Source: Pseudomonas baetica (GTDB taxonomy: Bacteria; Pseudomonadota; Gammaproteobacteria; Pseudomonadales; Pseudomonadaceae). From it: a DNA stretch of 64,000 nucleotides. The notes beneath the pieces are model-generated. The model did not search any database and was not told the origin of the DNA. It worked only from the letters and a program-made list of their open reading frames with translations. This document shows, in pieces, positions 13,260 to 22,127 of the stretch (position 1 is its first letter; each line of letters opens with the position of its first letter). Position numbers and translations under genes: made by a program. The stretch covers positions 5,735,001-5,799,000 of the forward strand of contig NZ_PHHE01000001.1 of NCBI RefSeq assembly GCF_002813455.1, read 5' to 3'.

Positions 13260-14330
13260 ATGAACACCCTATTCATGCATTGCCGGCCAGGCTTCGAAGG
13301 CGAAGTCTGTTCGGAAATTTCCGACCTCGCCGCCCAACTTAACGTGGCCGGTTACGCCAAAGCCAAAGCGGCCACCGCCTGCGCCGAATTCGTCTGTACC
13401 GAAGAAGACGGCGCCGAGCGCCTGATGCGCGGTCAGCGTTTCGCCGAGTTGATCTTCCCGCGCCAATGGGCGCGTGGCGTCTTCATCGATCTGCCGGAAA
13501 CCGACCGCATCAGCGTGATCCTCGCGCACATGGCCGATTTCCCGGTGTGCGGCAGCCTGTGGCTGGAAGTCGTCGACACCAACGACGGCAAGGAACTGTC
13601 GAACTTCTGCAAGAAATTCGAAGGCCCACTGCGCAAGGCTCTGACTGGCGCCGGCAAACTGGTGGATGACGCCAGCAAGCCGCGTCTGTTGCTGACCTTC
13701 AAAAGTGGCCGCGAAGTGTTTCTCGGCATGGCCGACGCCGGTAACTCGGCGATGTGGCCGATGGGCATTCCGCGTTTGAAGTTTCCGCGTGAGGCGCCGA
13801 GCCGTTCGACGCTGAAACTGGAAGAGGCCTGGCACCACTTTATCCCGCGTGATCAGTGGGAAGATCGTTTGCACAGCGACATGACCGGCGTTGACCTCGG
13901 CGCCGCGCCAGGGGGCTGGACCTGGCAACTGGTCAACCGCGGAATGCTGGTAACGGCCATTGATAACGGCCCAATGGCCGAAAGCCTGATGGACACCGGG
14001 TTGGTGCAGCACTTGATGGCCGACGGTTTCACCTTCAAGCCCAAGCAACCGGTGGACTGGATGGTTTGCGACATCGTTGAGAAACCGGCGCGTAACGCGG
14101 CGATGCTCGAAGAGTGGATTGGCGAAGGCCATTGCCGCGAAGCGGTGGTCAACCTCAAGCTGCCGATGAAGCAGCGCTATGCCGAAGTGAAGCGTTTGCT
14201 CGAACGCATTGCTGACGGGTTCAAGGCGCGCGGGATCAAGGTCGATATCGGCTGCAAGCAGCTCTATCACGATCGCGAAGAAGTGACCTGCCATCTGCGC
14301 CGGCACGATGTGAAAAAGACCAAAAGATGA
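13260..14330 (+). CDS. rlmM: 23S rRNA (cytidine-2498-2'-O)-methyltransferase
   Basis: RlmM methylates the 2'-hydroxyl of C2498 in 23S rRNA. The 356-residue protein has an N-terminal THUMP-like RNA-binding region and a Rossmann methyltransferase core. The AdoMet motif is GVDLGAAPGGWTWQLV, and downstream segments include WMVCDIVEKPAR and VNLKLPMKQRY, which supply the catalytic Asp and Lys. The ATG at 13260 follows aggag by 4 nt; upstream in-frame starts lack support. The gene is followed by tusA after a 50-nt gap. Confidence 0.97.
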   Translation: MNTLFMHCRPGFEGEVCSEISDLAAQLNVAGYAKAKAATACAEFVCTEEDGAERLMRGQRFAELIFPRQWARGVFIDLPETDRISVILAHMADFPVCGSLWLEVVDTNDGKELSNFCKKFEGPLRKALTGAGKLVDDASKPRLLLTFKSGREVFLGMADAGNSAMWPMGIPRLKFPREAPSRSTLKLEEAWHHFIPRDQWEDRLHSDMTGVDLGAAPGGWTWQLVNRGMLVTAIDNGPMAESLMDTGLVQHLMADGFTFKPKQPVDWMVCDIVEKPARNAAMLEEWIGEGHCREAVVNLKLPMKQRYAEVKRLLERIADGFKARGIKVDIGCKQLYHDREEVTCHLRRHDVKKTKR

Positions 14331-14380
14331 CCGAACACCCGGCAATACGCGACAATGCCGGCAAGTTTCAGGAGTGAATC

Positions 14381-14632
14381 ATGAGTGAAATGATCGACAC
14401 GCCGGTCGACGGCACCCTCGACGCCACCGGCCTCAATTGCCCGGAACCGGTGATGATGCTGCACCAGCACATCCGTGATCTGGCACCCGGTGGCCTGCTC
14501 AAGGTGATCGCTACCGATCCCTCGACCCGTCGCGATATTCCCAAGTTCTGTGTGTTTCTCGACCACGAGCTGGTGGGGCAGCACGAAGAGGCCGGTACTT
14601 ATCTGTACTGGATTCGCAAGAAACAAGCCTGA
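14381..14632 (+). CDS. tusA: Sulfurtransferase TusA
   Basis: This is an 83-residue single-domain sulfur carrier. The family motif [10 protein letters not shown] carries the persulfide-forming Cys20. TusA receives sulfur from IscS and passes it on for tRNA 2-thiouridine formation and other sulfur trafficking. A caggag ribosome-binding site lies 7 nt before the ATG. It follows rlmM in the same direction, so two RNA-modification genes may share a transcript. A REP pair follows it. Confidence 0.95.
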   Translation: MSEMIDTPVDGTLDATGLNCPEPVMMLHQHIRDLAPGGLLKVIATDPSTRRDIPKFCVFLDHELVGQHEEAGTYLYWIRKKQA

Positions 14633-14658
14633 ATTCCAGGCCAAACGCAAAACCAATT

Positions 14659-14747
14659 GTGGGAGCGAGCCTGCTCGCGAAGACGATGTACCAGTCACTG
14701 CTGATGTTGACTGAGACAGCGCTTTCGCGAGCAGGCTCGCTCCCACA
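14659..14747. repeat. REP doublet (GAGCGAGCCTGCTCGC family)
   Basis: gtgggagcgagcctgctcgcga at 14659-14680 and its inverted copy at 14725-14747 are separated by about 44 bp. They lie between the 3' ends of convergent tusA and the MATE transporter gene. Each unit is itself a small imperfect palindrome. The same doublet recurs four more times in this window. Confidence 0.9.
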
Positions 14748-14768
14748 TGTTTGTCTTGCGTATGGGGC

Positions 14769-16178
14769 TTAACCCAACGAACGACTGATCCGAATGCGTT
14801 TGCGTGCGCTGCGGGTCAGGCGGATCGACAGCATCAGCGCCGCACAGCTCAAGCCGACGATCAAACCCTGCCACAAGCCGCTCGGGCCACGCGGTTCACC
14901 GAGCCAGTCAGTCAGGCCGAGGGCGTAACCTACTGGCAGGCCGATGCCCCAATAGGCGAACAAGGTCAGGATCATCGTCACGCGAGTGTCCTGGTAACCG
15001 CGCAGGGCACCGGCGGCGGTCACTTGGATCGCATCGGAAAACTGGAACAGCGCCGAGTACACGATCAACATCGCGGCGATGTGAATCACCGTCGGATCAG
15101 CTGTGTAGATCGCCGCAATCGGCTCACGCAGCAGCAACATCATGCTTGCAGACAAGCAGGCATAAGCCAGCGCCGCGCCCATGCCGACGCCAGCGGCAAA
15201 ACGTGCTTCGCGCGGTTCTTCACGGCCCAGTGCCTGACCGACACGCACGGTGACGGCCATGCCTAACGAGTAGGGGATCATGAACACGAGTGAGCTGACG
15301 TTCAGCGCGATCTGGTGCCCGGCAACCACGGTGGCACCGAGGCTACCGATCAGTAGAGCGATTACGGCGAAGATGCTCGACTCGGCAAAAACGGCGATGC
15401 CGATCGGCAAACCGATGGCCAGCAGACGTTTGATCACCGCCCATTGCGGCCAGTCGAAACGGCTGAACAGTTCGCTCGAACGATAGGCTGGGGCCCAGCG
15501 CTCATAACCGGCCAGACCCAGCGCCATCACCCACATCACGATCGCCGTGGCCCAACCGCAGCCGACGCCGCCCATGGCCGGCACACCAAAGTGGCCATAG
15601 ATGAAGATGTAGTTCAGCGGAATGTTCAGCGCCAGCCCGCATAGGCCCAGCACCATGGCCGGGCGGGTGCGACCGATGCCGTCACTGGTGCAGCGCAGCA
15701 CGTGATAGAACGCCACCGCCGGCAGACCGCTGGCGATGCCGTGCAGGTATTGCATGCACGGGCCGATCAGTTCCGGATCGACCTTCATCAGGTGCAGCAC
15801 CGGTTCGGCGGCGACCAGCATCGCGGTGGCAATCAAGCCAACCACCAGCGCCAGCCACAACGCCTGACGCACCAGCGGGCCGATCTCGCTGTGCGTGCCA
15901 GCGCCGAAACGCTGGGCGACTTTCGGCGTGGTGGCCAGCAAGGTGCCGGTCATCAGCAGGAACACCGGCACCCAGATCGAGTTGCCCAGTGCGACTGCCG
16001 CCAGATCCTTCGGCCCGACGCGACCGGCCATCACCGCATCAACGAAGCCCATGGCCGTGGTTGCCAGTTGCGCGATGATGATCGGCAACGCCAGGGCGAG
16101 CAGGTTTTTGAACTCCAGTCGGATCCGCGCGGGGCGGGTCAGGGAGACGGCGACAGGTTGGTCAGTTACAGAATTCAC
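14769..16178 (-). CDS. MATE family multidrug efflux transporter
   Basis: The protein of about 469 residues has twelve hydrophobic segments arranged as two MatE repeats, beginning with LLALALPIIIAQLATTAMGF. That segment and the MAGRVGPKDLAAVALG motif are typical of NorM-type cation-coupled drug exporters of the inner membrane. Two GTG starts are possible, at 16178 (used here) and 16193. Neither has a convincing ribosome-binding site. The gene is divergent from pdxB. Substrate cannot be inferred beyond the family. Confidence 0.93.
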   Translation of the reverse strand: MNSVTDQPVAVSLTRPARIRLEFKNLLALALPIIIAQLATTAMGFVDAVMAGRVGPKDLAAVALGNSIWVPVFLLMTGTLLATTPKVAQRFGAGTHSEIGPLVRQALWLALVVGLIATAMLVAAEPVLHLMKVDPELIGPCMQYLHGIASGLPAVAFYHVLRCTSDGIGRTRPAMVLGLCGLALNIPLNYIFIYGHFGVPAMGGVGCGWATAIVMWVMALGLAGYERWAPAYRSSELFSRFDWPQWAVIKRLLAIGLPIGIAVFAESSIFAVIALLIGSLGATVVAGHQIALNVSSLVFMIPYSLGMAVTVRVGQALGREEPREARFAAGVGMGAALAYACLSASMMLLLREPIAAIYTADPTVIHIAAMLIVYSALFQFSDAIQVTAAGALRGYQDTRVTMILTLFAYWGIGLPVGYALGLTDWLGEPRGPSGLWQGLIVGLSCAALMLSIRLTRSARKRIRISRSLG

Positions 16179-16337
16179 AGAAAAAGCGTCCACAGATGTT
16201 GATGCGCAGGGCGCCGCATTCTACGCCGCTGACGCTTTGGTCAGGAAAAATCCTCTGTTGCGGATTTGTAATCACAAAGCTTGCTGGCCCAACCGTGCAT
16301 CTGCACCTAAACTGCCGATCCGCCCCAGGAGCCCGCC

Positions 16338-17480
16338 ATGCTGATTGTTGCCGACGAAAATATCCCGCTGCTCGAAGACTTCTTTGCCGGTTTCGGTGAG
16401 ATCCGCCGGATACCGGGCCGCTCCATCGACCGTGCGACGGTCGAACAGGCTGACGTGTTGCTGGTGCGTTCAGTGACCACTGTCAGCCGTGCGTTGCTGG
16501 AAGGCAGCAAGGTGCGCTTTGTCGGCACCTGCACCATCGGCACTGATCATCTGGATCTTGAGTATTTCGCCGAGGCCGGGATTACCTGGTCCAGTGCACC
16601 AGGCTGCAACGCCCGGGGCGTGGTCGATTACGTGCTCGGCAGTCTGCTGACCCTCGCCGAAATCGAAGGGGTTGATCTGACTCAACGCACGTTCGGGGTG
16701 GTGGGCGCCGGTGAGGTGGGCGGTCGACTGATCAACGTCCTGAAGGGCCTGGGCTGGAACGTGAAGGTCTGCGATCCGCCGCGTCAGGCGGCCGAAGGTG
16801 GCGAGTACGTCAGCCTGGAGCAGATCATCGAGCAGTGCGATGTGATCAGCCTGCACACGCCGTTGACCCGCAGCGGTGACGGTGCGACCTGGCACTTGTT
16901 CGATCAACAACGGTTACAGCAACTCAAACCCGGTGCATGGCTGATCAACGCGGCGCGTGGCCCGGTGGTGGATAACGCCGCACTGCGCAAAGTGCTGCTA
17001 GCGCGTGAAGACCTGCAAGCGGTGCTTGATGTCTGGGAAGCCGAACCCGAGGTCGATGTAGCGCTGGCCGATCTCTGTGTACTGGCAACGCCACACGTTG
17101 CCGGCTACAGCCTCGATGGCAAGCAGCGTGGAACCGCGCAGATTTATCAGGCGTACTGCGAATTCATCGGGCAGCCCGCCAGCCTCCAGCTCAGTGATCT
17201 GTTGCCGGCGCCATGGTTGTCGCAAGTGACCCTGCATGCCGACAGCGATCCGGCCTGGGCGTTGGCAATGTTGTGCCGTGGCGTGTACGACCCGCGCCGG
17301 GATGATGCCGATTTTCGCCGCAGCCTTGTAGGTAATGTCGGTGAGCAGCGTGCGGCATTTGATGTGTTGCGCAAGCAGTACCCGATCCGGCGCGAGATTG
17401 AAGGGCTGAAGGTGCGGATCGACGGGGATTCACCGGGGTTGCGGCAGATTGTGGCGGCGCTGGGCGCAGTCACTATCTGA
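16338..17480 (+). CDS. pdxB: Erythronate-4-phosphate dehydrogenase
   Basis: PdxB oxidises 4-phosphoerythronate in de novo pyridoxal-phosphate synthesis. The 380-residue protein is a D-2-hydroxyacid dehydrogenase. Its NAD-binding turn is [13 protein letters not shown], an Arg in NAARGPVVD and a Glu in DVWEAEPEV belong to the catalytic set, and the histidine is in ATPHVAGYS. The C-terminal dimerisation domain (last roughly 90 residues) is the PdxB hallmark. The ATG has aggag 7 nt upstream. Monocistronic, followed by a REP-like element. Confidence 0.97.
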   Translation: MLIVADENIPLLEDFFAGFGEIRRIPGRSIDRATVEQADVLLVRSVTTVSRALLEGSKVRFVGTCTIGTDHLDLEYFAEAGITWSSAPGCNARGVVDYVLGSLLTLAEIEGVDLTQRTFGVVGAGEVGGRLINVLKGLGWNVKVCDPPRQAAEGGEYVSLEQIIEQCDVISLHTPLTRSGDGATWHLFDQQRLQQLKPGAWLINAARGPVVDNAALRKVLLAREDLQAVLDVWEAEPEVDVALADLCVLATPHVAGYSLDGKQRGTAQIYQAYCEFIGQPASLQLSDLLPAPWLSQVTLHADSDPAWALAMLCRGVYDPRRDDADFRRSLVGNVGEQRAAFDVLRKQYPIRREIEGLKVRIDGDSPGLRQIVAALGAVTI

Positions 17481-17492
17481 CCTGATCCCTTT

Positions 17493-17582
17493 TAGGAGCT
17501 GCCGAAGGCTGCGATCTTTTGATCTTGCTCTTAAAAAACAAAGTCAAAAGATCGCAGCCTCGTTTCACTCGACAGCTGCTAC
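17493..17582. repeat. REP-like palindrome, diverged right arm
   Basis: taggagctgccgaaggctgcgatctttt is mirrored by aaaagatcgcagcc at 17546-17560. After that the right arm departs from the left (tcgtttcactcgacagctgct). It belongs to the same family as the element at 10198-10278 and sits 12 bp after pdxB. Confidence 0.8.
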
Positions 17583-17616
17583 AACAGTCCCGCAGCAGTG
17601 GCAAACCGCAGCCAGA

Positions 17617-17640
17617 AAAAACCCGGCCAAAGGGGCCGGG
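17617..17640 (-). terminator. Intrinsic terminator of the small 59-residue gene
   Basis: Read on the minus strand, cccggcc and ggccggg arms form a hairpin followed by six T residues, about 20 nt beyond the stop of the gene at 17661-17840. Confidence 0.75.
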
Positions 17641-17660
17641 CCAGGAAGACGGTGGCTATA

Positions 17661-17840
17661 TCACTCTTGTTCGGCAGGCTTGACCAATCGCTTCTCCAGT
17701 TCACGGCAAGCGTCCTGGATCATGTCTTCAGTGATCGGTACTTCACGCCCGTCCTTATCGATAATCGAGCAACCCAGAGTCTGGCCGGGCTTGGTGCGGA
17801 TCACTTCAATCTTGTCTTCGCTGCTGTGTTGCAAGGACAT
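17661..17840 (-). CDS. Small conserved pseudomonad protein (PA1571-like)
   Basis: The 59-residue acidic protein has no signal or membrane segment. Its central phrase GCSIIDKDGREVPITEDMIQ followed by ACRELEKRLV reminds me of the small PA1571 family of Pseudomonas, a match made from memory only. The ATG at 17840 is chosen because gaggag lies 7 nt upstream; an ATG at 17855 would place that site inside the gene. A terminator follows. Function unknown. Confidence 0.72.
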   Translation of the reverse strand: MSLQHSSEDKIEVIRTKPGQTLGCSIIDKDGREVPITEDMIQDACRELEKRLVKPAEQE

Positions 17841-18096
17841 GGCCTGTCTCCTCATCAGGTTGTGCGCCTAGGTTAAAACCCCCACGTGACCGGGCTGTGA
17901 CAACTCCCTGCGGTCTGTCGGCGGCGGCATCTCCACTCAAACAGAAATGACCGCCCGTCTCAACCGGGACTTTAGACCAATAGCAACTATGGCCTAGTCT
18001 TTGGGGGCATATTTAACCTGACTCATTGTGATTTACAGAGTTCCACCCCAAAGAAGGTTTACGCTAGCCCTTTCATCACCATGGATGCGTACCTGA

Positions 18097-19902
18097 ATGA
18101 CCCCGAAGCTTTCTTCAAGGCACCGTCGCGCGTTGCGTCTGACCAGTCGATTTCTGGCCCCTTACCGCTGGCAAGTCATCGGTGCGCTGCTGGCGCTGAT
18201 CGTCACCGCCGCCGTCACCTTGTCGATGGGGCAGGGGATCAAACTGCTGGTCGATCGGGGCTTCATGACCCAGTCGCCCCACCAGCTTAATCAGAGCATC
18301 GGCATTTTCATGTTGATGGTGCTTGGGCTGGCTGTCGGTACGTTCGCGCGGTTTTACTGGGTGTCCTGGATTGGCGAACGCGTCGTGGCCGATATTCGCC
18401 GCGTGGTGTTCAACCATCTGGTTTATCTGCACCCAGGCTTCTACGAGAACAACCGCAGTTCAGAGATCCAGTCGCGGTTGACCGCCGACACCACGCTGCT
18501 GCAATCGGTGATCGGTTCGTCGCTGTCGATGTTCCTGCGTAATCTGCTCATGGTCATCGGTGGCGTCATCCTGCTGTTCGTGACCAACGCAAAACTCACC
18601 AGCATCGTGGTGATTGCCTTGCCGTTCGTGGTGGCGCCGATTCTGATTTTCGGTCGGCGTGTACGCAATCTTTCGCGGTTGAGTCAGGACCGGGTTGCCG
18701 ATATCGGCAGCTACGTTTCCGAAACTCTCGGCCAGATCAAAACCGTGCAGGCCTACAACCATCAGGTGCAGGACGAACAGCGCTTTTCGGCGACGGTGGA
18801 GGACGCTTTCGACACCGCGCGCAAACGCATTTTCCAGCGCTCATGGATGATTACCATGGTGATCGTGCTGGTGCTAGGCGCGGTGGCAGTGATGCTATGG
18901 GTCGGTGGCATGGACGTGATCGCCGGGCGGATCACCGGCGGCGAACTGGCGGCGTTTGTCTTTTACAGCCTGATCGTTGGCAGTGCGATCGGTACTTTGA
19001 GCGAAGTGATCGGCGAATTGCAACGCGCTGCCGGCGCTGCCGAGCGCATCGCTGAATTGCTGCGTTCGGAGAACATCATCCAGTCGCCGACCACGGGCCT
19101 TGTGACCTTGCCGGCGCGGGTGCGCGGTGAGCTGCAATTGCAGGATGTGCGTTTTTCCTACCCCTCGCGTCCTGAAAGCTACGCCGTTAACGGCTTGAAT
19201 CTGACTGTCCGCGCCGGAGAGACGCTGGCGCTGGTGGGGCCGTCCGGAGCTGGCAAGTCCACGGTGTATGACTTGCTGCTGCGCTTTTATGACCCGCTGG
19301 AAGGACGGATCCTCATCGATGGCGTGCCGCTGACCCGTCTCGATCCGTTGGATCTGCGCCGCCACTTCGCCCTGGTGTCACAGTCGCCAGCACTGTTTTT
19401 TGGCAGCGTTGAAGAGAACATTCGCTACGGCAACCCGGGGGCGACGCTGGACCAGGTCAAGCAAGCGGCAAGAATTGCCCATGCCCACGACTTCATCGAG
19501 AAAATGCCCAACGGTTACCAGACCCATCTCGGCGATGGTGGTCTCGGCCTTTCCGGCGGCCAGCGTCAGCGTCTGGCGATCGCCCGTGCGTTGCTGGTCG
19601 ACGCGCCAATCCTGCTGCTGGATGAAGCCACCAGCGCCCTTGATGCGCAAAGCGAGCATCTGATCCAGGAAGCTCTGCCAAGTCTGATGGAGAACCGCAC
19701 CACGCTGGTGATCGCGCATCGACTGGCCACGGTGAAAAACGCTGACCGGATTGCGGTGATGGACCAGGGCAAACTTGTGGCCATTGGCACCCATCAGGAA
19801 CTCATCGTCAGCAATCCGCTGTATGCGCGGCTGGCGTCTTTGCAGTTCAACGATGGAAAAAGCGCTTCAACGAATGCTGTCACCGACCCTGTCATTCACT
19901 AA
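18097..19902 (+). CDS. ABC exporter, fused membrane and ATPase domains (MsbA-like)
   Basis: This 601-residue half-transporter of the type IV ABC fold has six membrane helices (about residues 25-300), then a nucleotide-binding domain. Walker A is GPSGAGKST, the Q-loop is SQSPALFF, the signature is LSGGQRQRLAIARAL, Walker B is LLLDEATSALD, and the switch histidine is in IAHRL. It would work as a homodimer, exporting lipids or hydrophobic compounds. It is not flanked by lpxK or other lipid A genes, so it is probably not the essential MsbA. It has its own transcript and a shared terminator with slt. Confidence 0.92.
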   Translation: MTPKLSSRHRRALRLTSRFLAPYRWQVIGALLALIVTAAVTLSMGQGIKLLVDRGFMTQSPHQLNQSIGIFMLMVLGLAVGTFARFYWVSWIGERVVADIRRVVFNHLVYLHPGFYENNRSSEIQSRLTADTTLLQSVIGSSLSMFLRNLLMVIGGVILLFVTNAKLTSIVVIALPFVVAPILIFGRRVRNLSRLSQDRVADIGSYVSETLGQIKTVQAYNHQVQDEQRFSATVEDAFDTARKRIFQRSWMITMVIVLVLGAVAVMLWVGGMDVIAGRITGGELAAFVFYSLIVGSAIGTLSEVIGELQRAAGAAERIAELLRSENIIQSPTTGLVTLPARVRGELQLQDVRFSYPSRPESYAVNGLNLTVRAGETLALVGPSGAGKSTVYDLLLRFYDPLEGRILIDGVPLTRLDPLDLRRHFALVSQSPALFFGSVEENIRYGNPGATLDQVKQAARIAHAHDFIEKMPNGYQTHLGDGGLGLSGGQRQRLAIARALLVDAPILLLDEATSALDAQSEHLIQEALPSLMENRTTLVIAHRLATVKNADRIAVMDQGKLVAIGTHQELIVSNPLYARLASLQFNDGKSASTNAVTDPVIH

Positions 19903-19925
19903 GCAACCGATCAGGTCGTGCACAT

Positions 19926-19960
19926 AAAAAATGCCCGTGTCTCGCGATACGGGCATTTTT
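19926..19960. terminator. Bidirectional terminator between ABC exporter and slt
   Basis: aaaaatgcccgt and acgggcattttt form a symmetrical hairpin with A and T runs on both sides, placed between two convergent stop codons. Confidence 0.9.
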
Positions 19961-19984
19961 CGTTACTCGGCATCAGCCGTGTGA

Positions 19985-21913
19985 TTATTGATCGTCGAAG
20001 TAGCGCTCGTGCCAATCCACCAGCGGCTGCGGCGAGTTGAGCTTCTGGCCGTAGATCACCGAATAAGACAGCACGTTCTGCACGTACTGACGGGTTTCGT
20101 CGAAGGGAATGCTTTCCACCCACACGTCGAAACTCAAGTGATCAGCGCCGCGCAGCCATTGACGCACGCGGCCGGGGCCGGCGTTGTAGGCGGCGGAGGC
20201 GAGGACGCGGTTGCCGTTGAACTGGCTGTGCACCTGGCTCAGGTAAGCGGCACCGAGCTGGATGTTCTTGTCCGGATCCAGCACTTGCTGCGGCGAGGCC
20301 AGCGGGATGCTGAACTTGCGTGCGGTTTCTTTGGCAGTGCCAGGCATCAATTGCATCAGGCCGCTGGCGCCGACGCCGGAGCGGGCATCGTCCATGAAGG
20401 CGCTTTCCTGACGGGTGATGGCGAACACCCAACTCGAATGCAGGCCGCGAACCTTGGCTTCGCGCACGAGGGTTTCGCGGTGAGCCATCGGGAAGCGGAT
20501 GTCCAGATCGTCCCAGTACTGCGCCTGACTGATGGTGCGGATCGCCGGGAAATACCACTTCAGGTCATAGGCAAGTTTCGCCTGGGCGACCATTTCGTCG
20601 CGGTTGAAGTGGCGGCTGACGTGATACCACTCGCGACGACCGTCGACGATCTGCCCGCGAGCGTGGAACTCCAGCGCACGGCGTACGCCTGGAGTGTTGC
20701 GCACCTTGTTGATCAGCGCTTGGCTGAGGACCAACGGCTTGTTGTTCAGCGAGTACGGCGATTGCGAGCGGTCGGCAGCGAGGAATCCGTAGAAATCACG
20801 CTCGCGGGCGAGGTTCTTGTACAGCGTCTGCGCTTGCGGATTCTGCGGCTCTGCCAACTCCAGGCTACGGGCCTGCCAGTAACGCCAGCGATTGGTGGTG
20901 GCCAGATCTTGTGGAAGACGTTTAGTCAGTTGATAAGCGTCGTCCCAGCGCGCCAGACGCAGCAGCAGGCGCAGGCGCCACTCGGAAACAGTGTTGTCAC
21001 GCAGCTCCGGGTCGTATTTGGTCATTACGTCCAGCGCGCGGCTGTCGAAACGCCGGGCCAGGGTCAGGCCGATTTCCCGGGCGATCGCGACTTTCTCGTC
21101 ACGGGAGAAGTGCATGCTGCTGGCATAGCCGTCGAGCAGCGCCATAGCCTTGTCCGGGTCCTGACGGGCGAGGCGGCGCAGGCCGAGGCTGACCACATCG
21201 GACATTGGCTCATCGGCCGGGGTGAAGCGCGACGGCTGATTGAGCAATTCCGGTTTCTGCGCCACATCCACCAACAACCGACCACGTGGCGCGAGGGTGG
21301 TGAGGCCGTTGGTCAGGCTGTTGGCGAGCGGATAGTTACGTGCCTGAGCGGCGAGTTTGGTGCGCTCCCAGCGTTTCTTTTCGGTGAGCTGGCCGTCGGC
21401 CGCCCAGATGCCGAACAGGGCGTCACACGCCGCGGGTTGCGACTTGCCGGTCAGCCAGAGTTTGTCGGCATTGGCATAGCCTTCAGCCTTGTGACCGCTG
21501 CTGATCTGGTACTGCGCATTAAGGCAGTCCAGCTCAGTGAAGTTGAGTTTCGGGTCGTAATATTTGACGAAGGTTGCCCAGTCCCCGCGATCGGCGAGCC
21601 AGCGCAACCAGCGCAGCTTCATCCAGTTGGCTTGGGGCAGGTCCCCGTGTTCGGCGAGGAATTTCTCGATTTCCGCGTTGCTCGCGGTTTTCAGGCGCGC
21701 GGTCAGTTCGTCGTAGGCCAGATACGGTTCGAGCGGATAATCGGCCAACGCCTGGCTGTAACGGAAATACGGGCCGGTGTCGCCCTTGGCCAGCGCGCGC
21801 TTGGCTTCATCGTAATACTGGCGTTGGGTCGACAGATCCACCGCCTGGGCGGATTGAACGGCAGTGGCGGTAAGTAGCAAACAGGACAAAACACTGAGAA
21901 GGCGACTGCGCAT
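19985..21913 (-). CDS. slt: Soluble lytic murein transglycosylase (Slt70 type)
   Basis: This periplasmic enzyme cleaves peptidoglycan to 1,6-anhydromuropeptides, which feed the recycling pathway that includes NagZ. The 642-residue precursor has a signal peptide ending at VQSAQA. A long alpha-superhelical domain follows, then a C-terminal lysozyme-like SLT domain. The catalytic Glu503 lies in ITRQESAF, followed by GASGLMQLMPGTAKE and SAAYNAGPGRVRQW. The start at 21913 gives the best signal peptide; an ATG 24 nt upstream is possible. Monocistronic. Confidence 0.95.
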   Translation of the reverse strand: MRSRLLSVLSCLLLTATAVQSAQAVDLSTQRQYYDEAKRALAKGDTGPYFRYSQALADYPLEPYLAYDELTARLKTASNAEIEKFLAEHGDLPQANWMKLRWLRWLADRGDWATFVKYYDPKLNFTELDCLNAQYQISSGHKAEGYANADKLWLTGKSQPAACDALFGIWAADGQLTEKKRWERTKLAAQARNYPLANSLTNGLTTLAPRGRLLVDVAQKPELLNQPSRFTPADEPMSDVVSLGLRRLARQDPDKAMALLDGYASSMHFSRDEKVAIAREIGLTLARRFDSRALDVMTKYDPELRDNTVSEWRLRLLLRLARWDDAYQLTKRLPQDLATTNRWRYWQARSLELAEPQNPQAQTLYKNLARERDFYGFLAADRSQSPYSLNNKPLVLSQALINKVRNTPGVRRALEFHARGQIVDGRREWYHVSRHFNRDEMVAQAKLAYDLKWYFPAIRTISQAQYWDDLDIRFPMAHRETLVREAKVRGLHSSWVFAITRQESAFMDDARSGVGASGLMQLMPGTAKETARKFSIPLASPQQVLDPDKNIQLGAAYLSQVHSQFNGNRVLASAAYNAGPGRVRQWLRGADHLSFDVWVESIPFDETRQYVQNVLSYSVIYGQKLNSPQPLVDWHERYFDDQ

Positions 21914-22127
21914 GAGACATCCGGGCAGAGAAATCATGACAAGTGCCGACCTGAATCAGCACTGAATTGTCTGTAGCTTAGCCTTTTGCCAGCAAGCGGC
22001 GAAAGCTTTGCCGGCCTCGCAGCACAAGTTCGCAACAAATGTTGTGCAGAGTGCTTCGACAGACAAATTGCCGGCCTGCTGAAGCCCTAAGTCAGGTAGA
22101 ATGCGCGCCCGGTTTTTGGAGAAGCTC

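Noticed and set aside
17881..18096. Small coding region before the ABC exporter (ATG at 18081)
   Set aside because: The frame overlaps the exporter start in another register and has no family resemblance.
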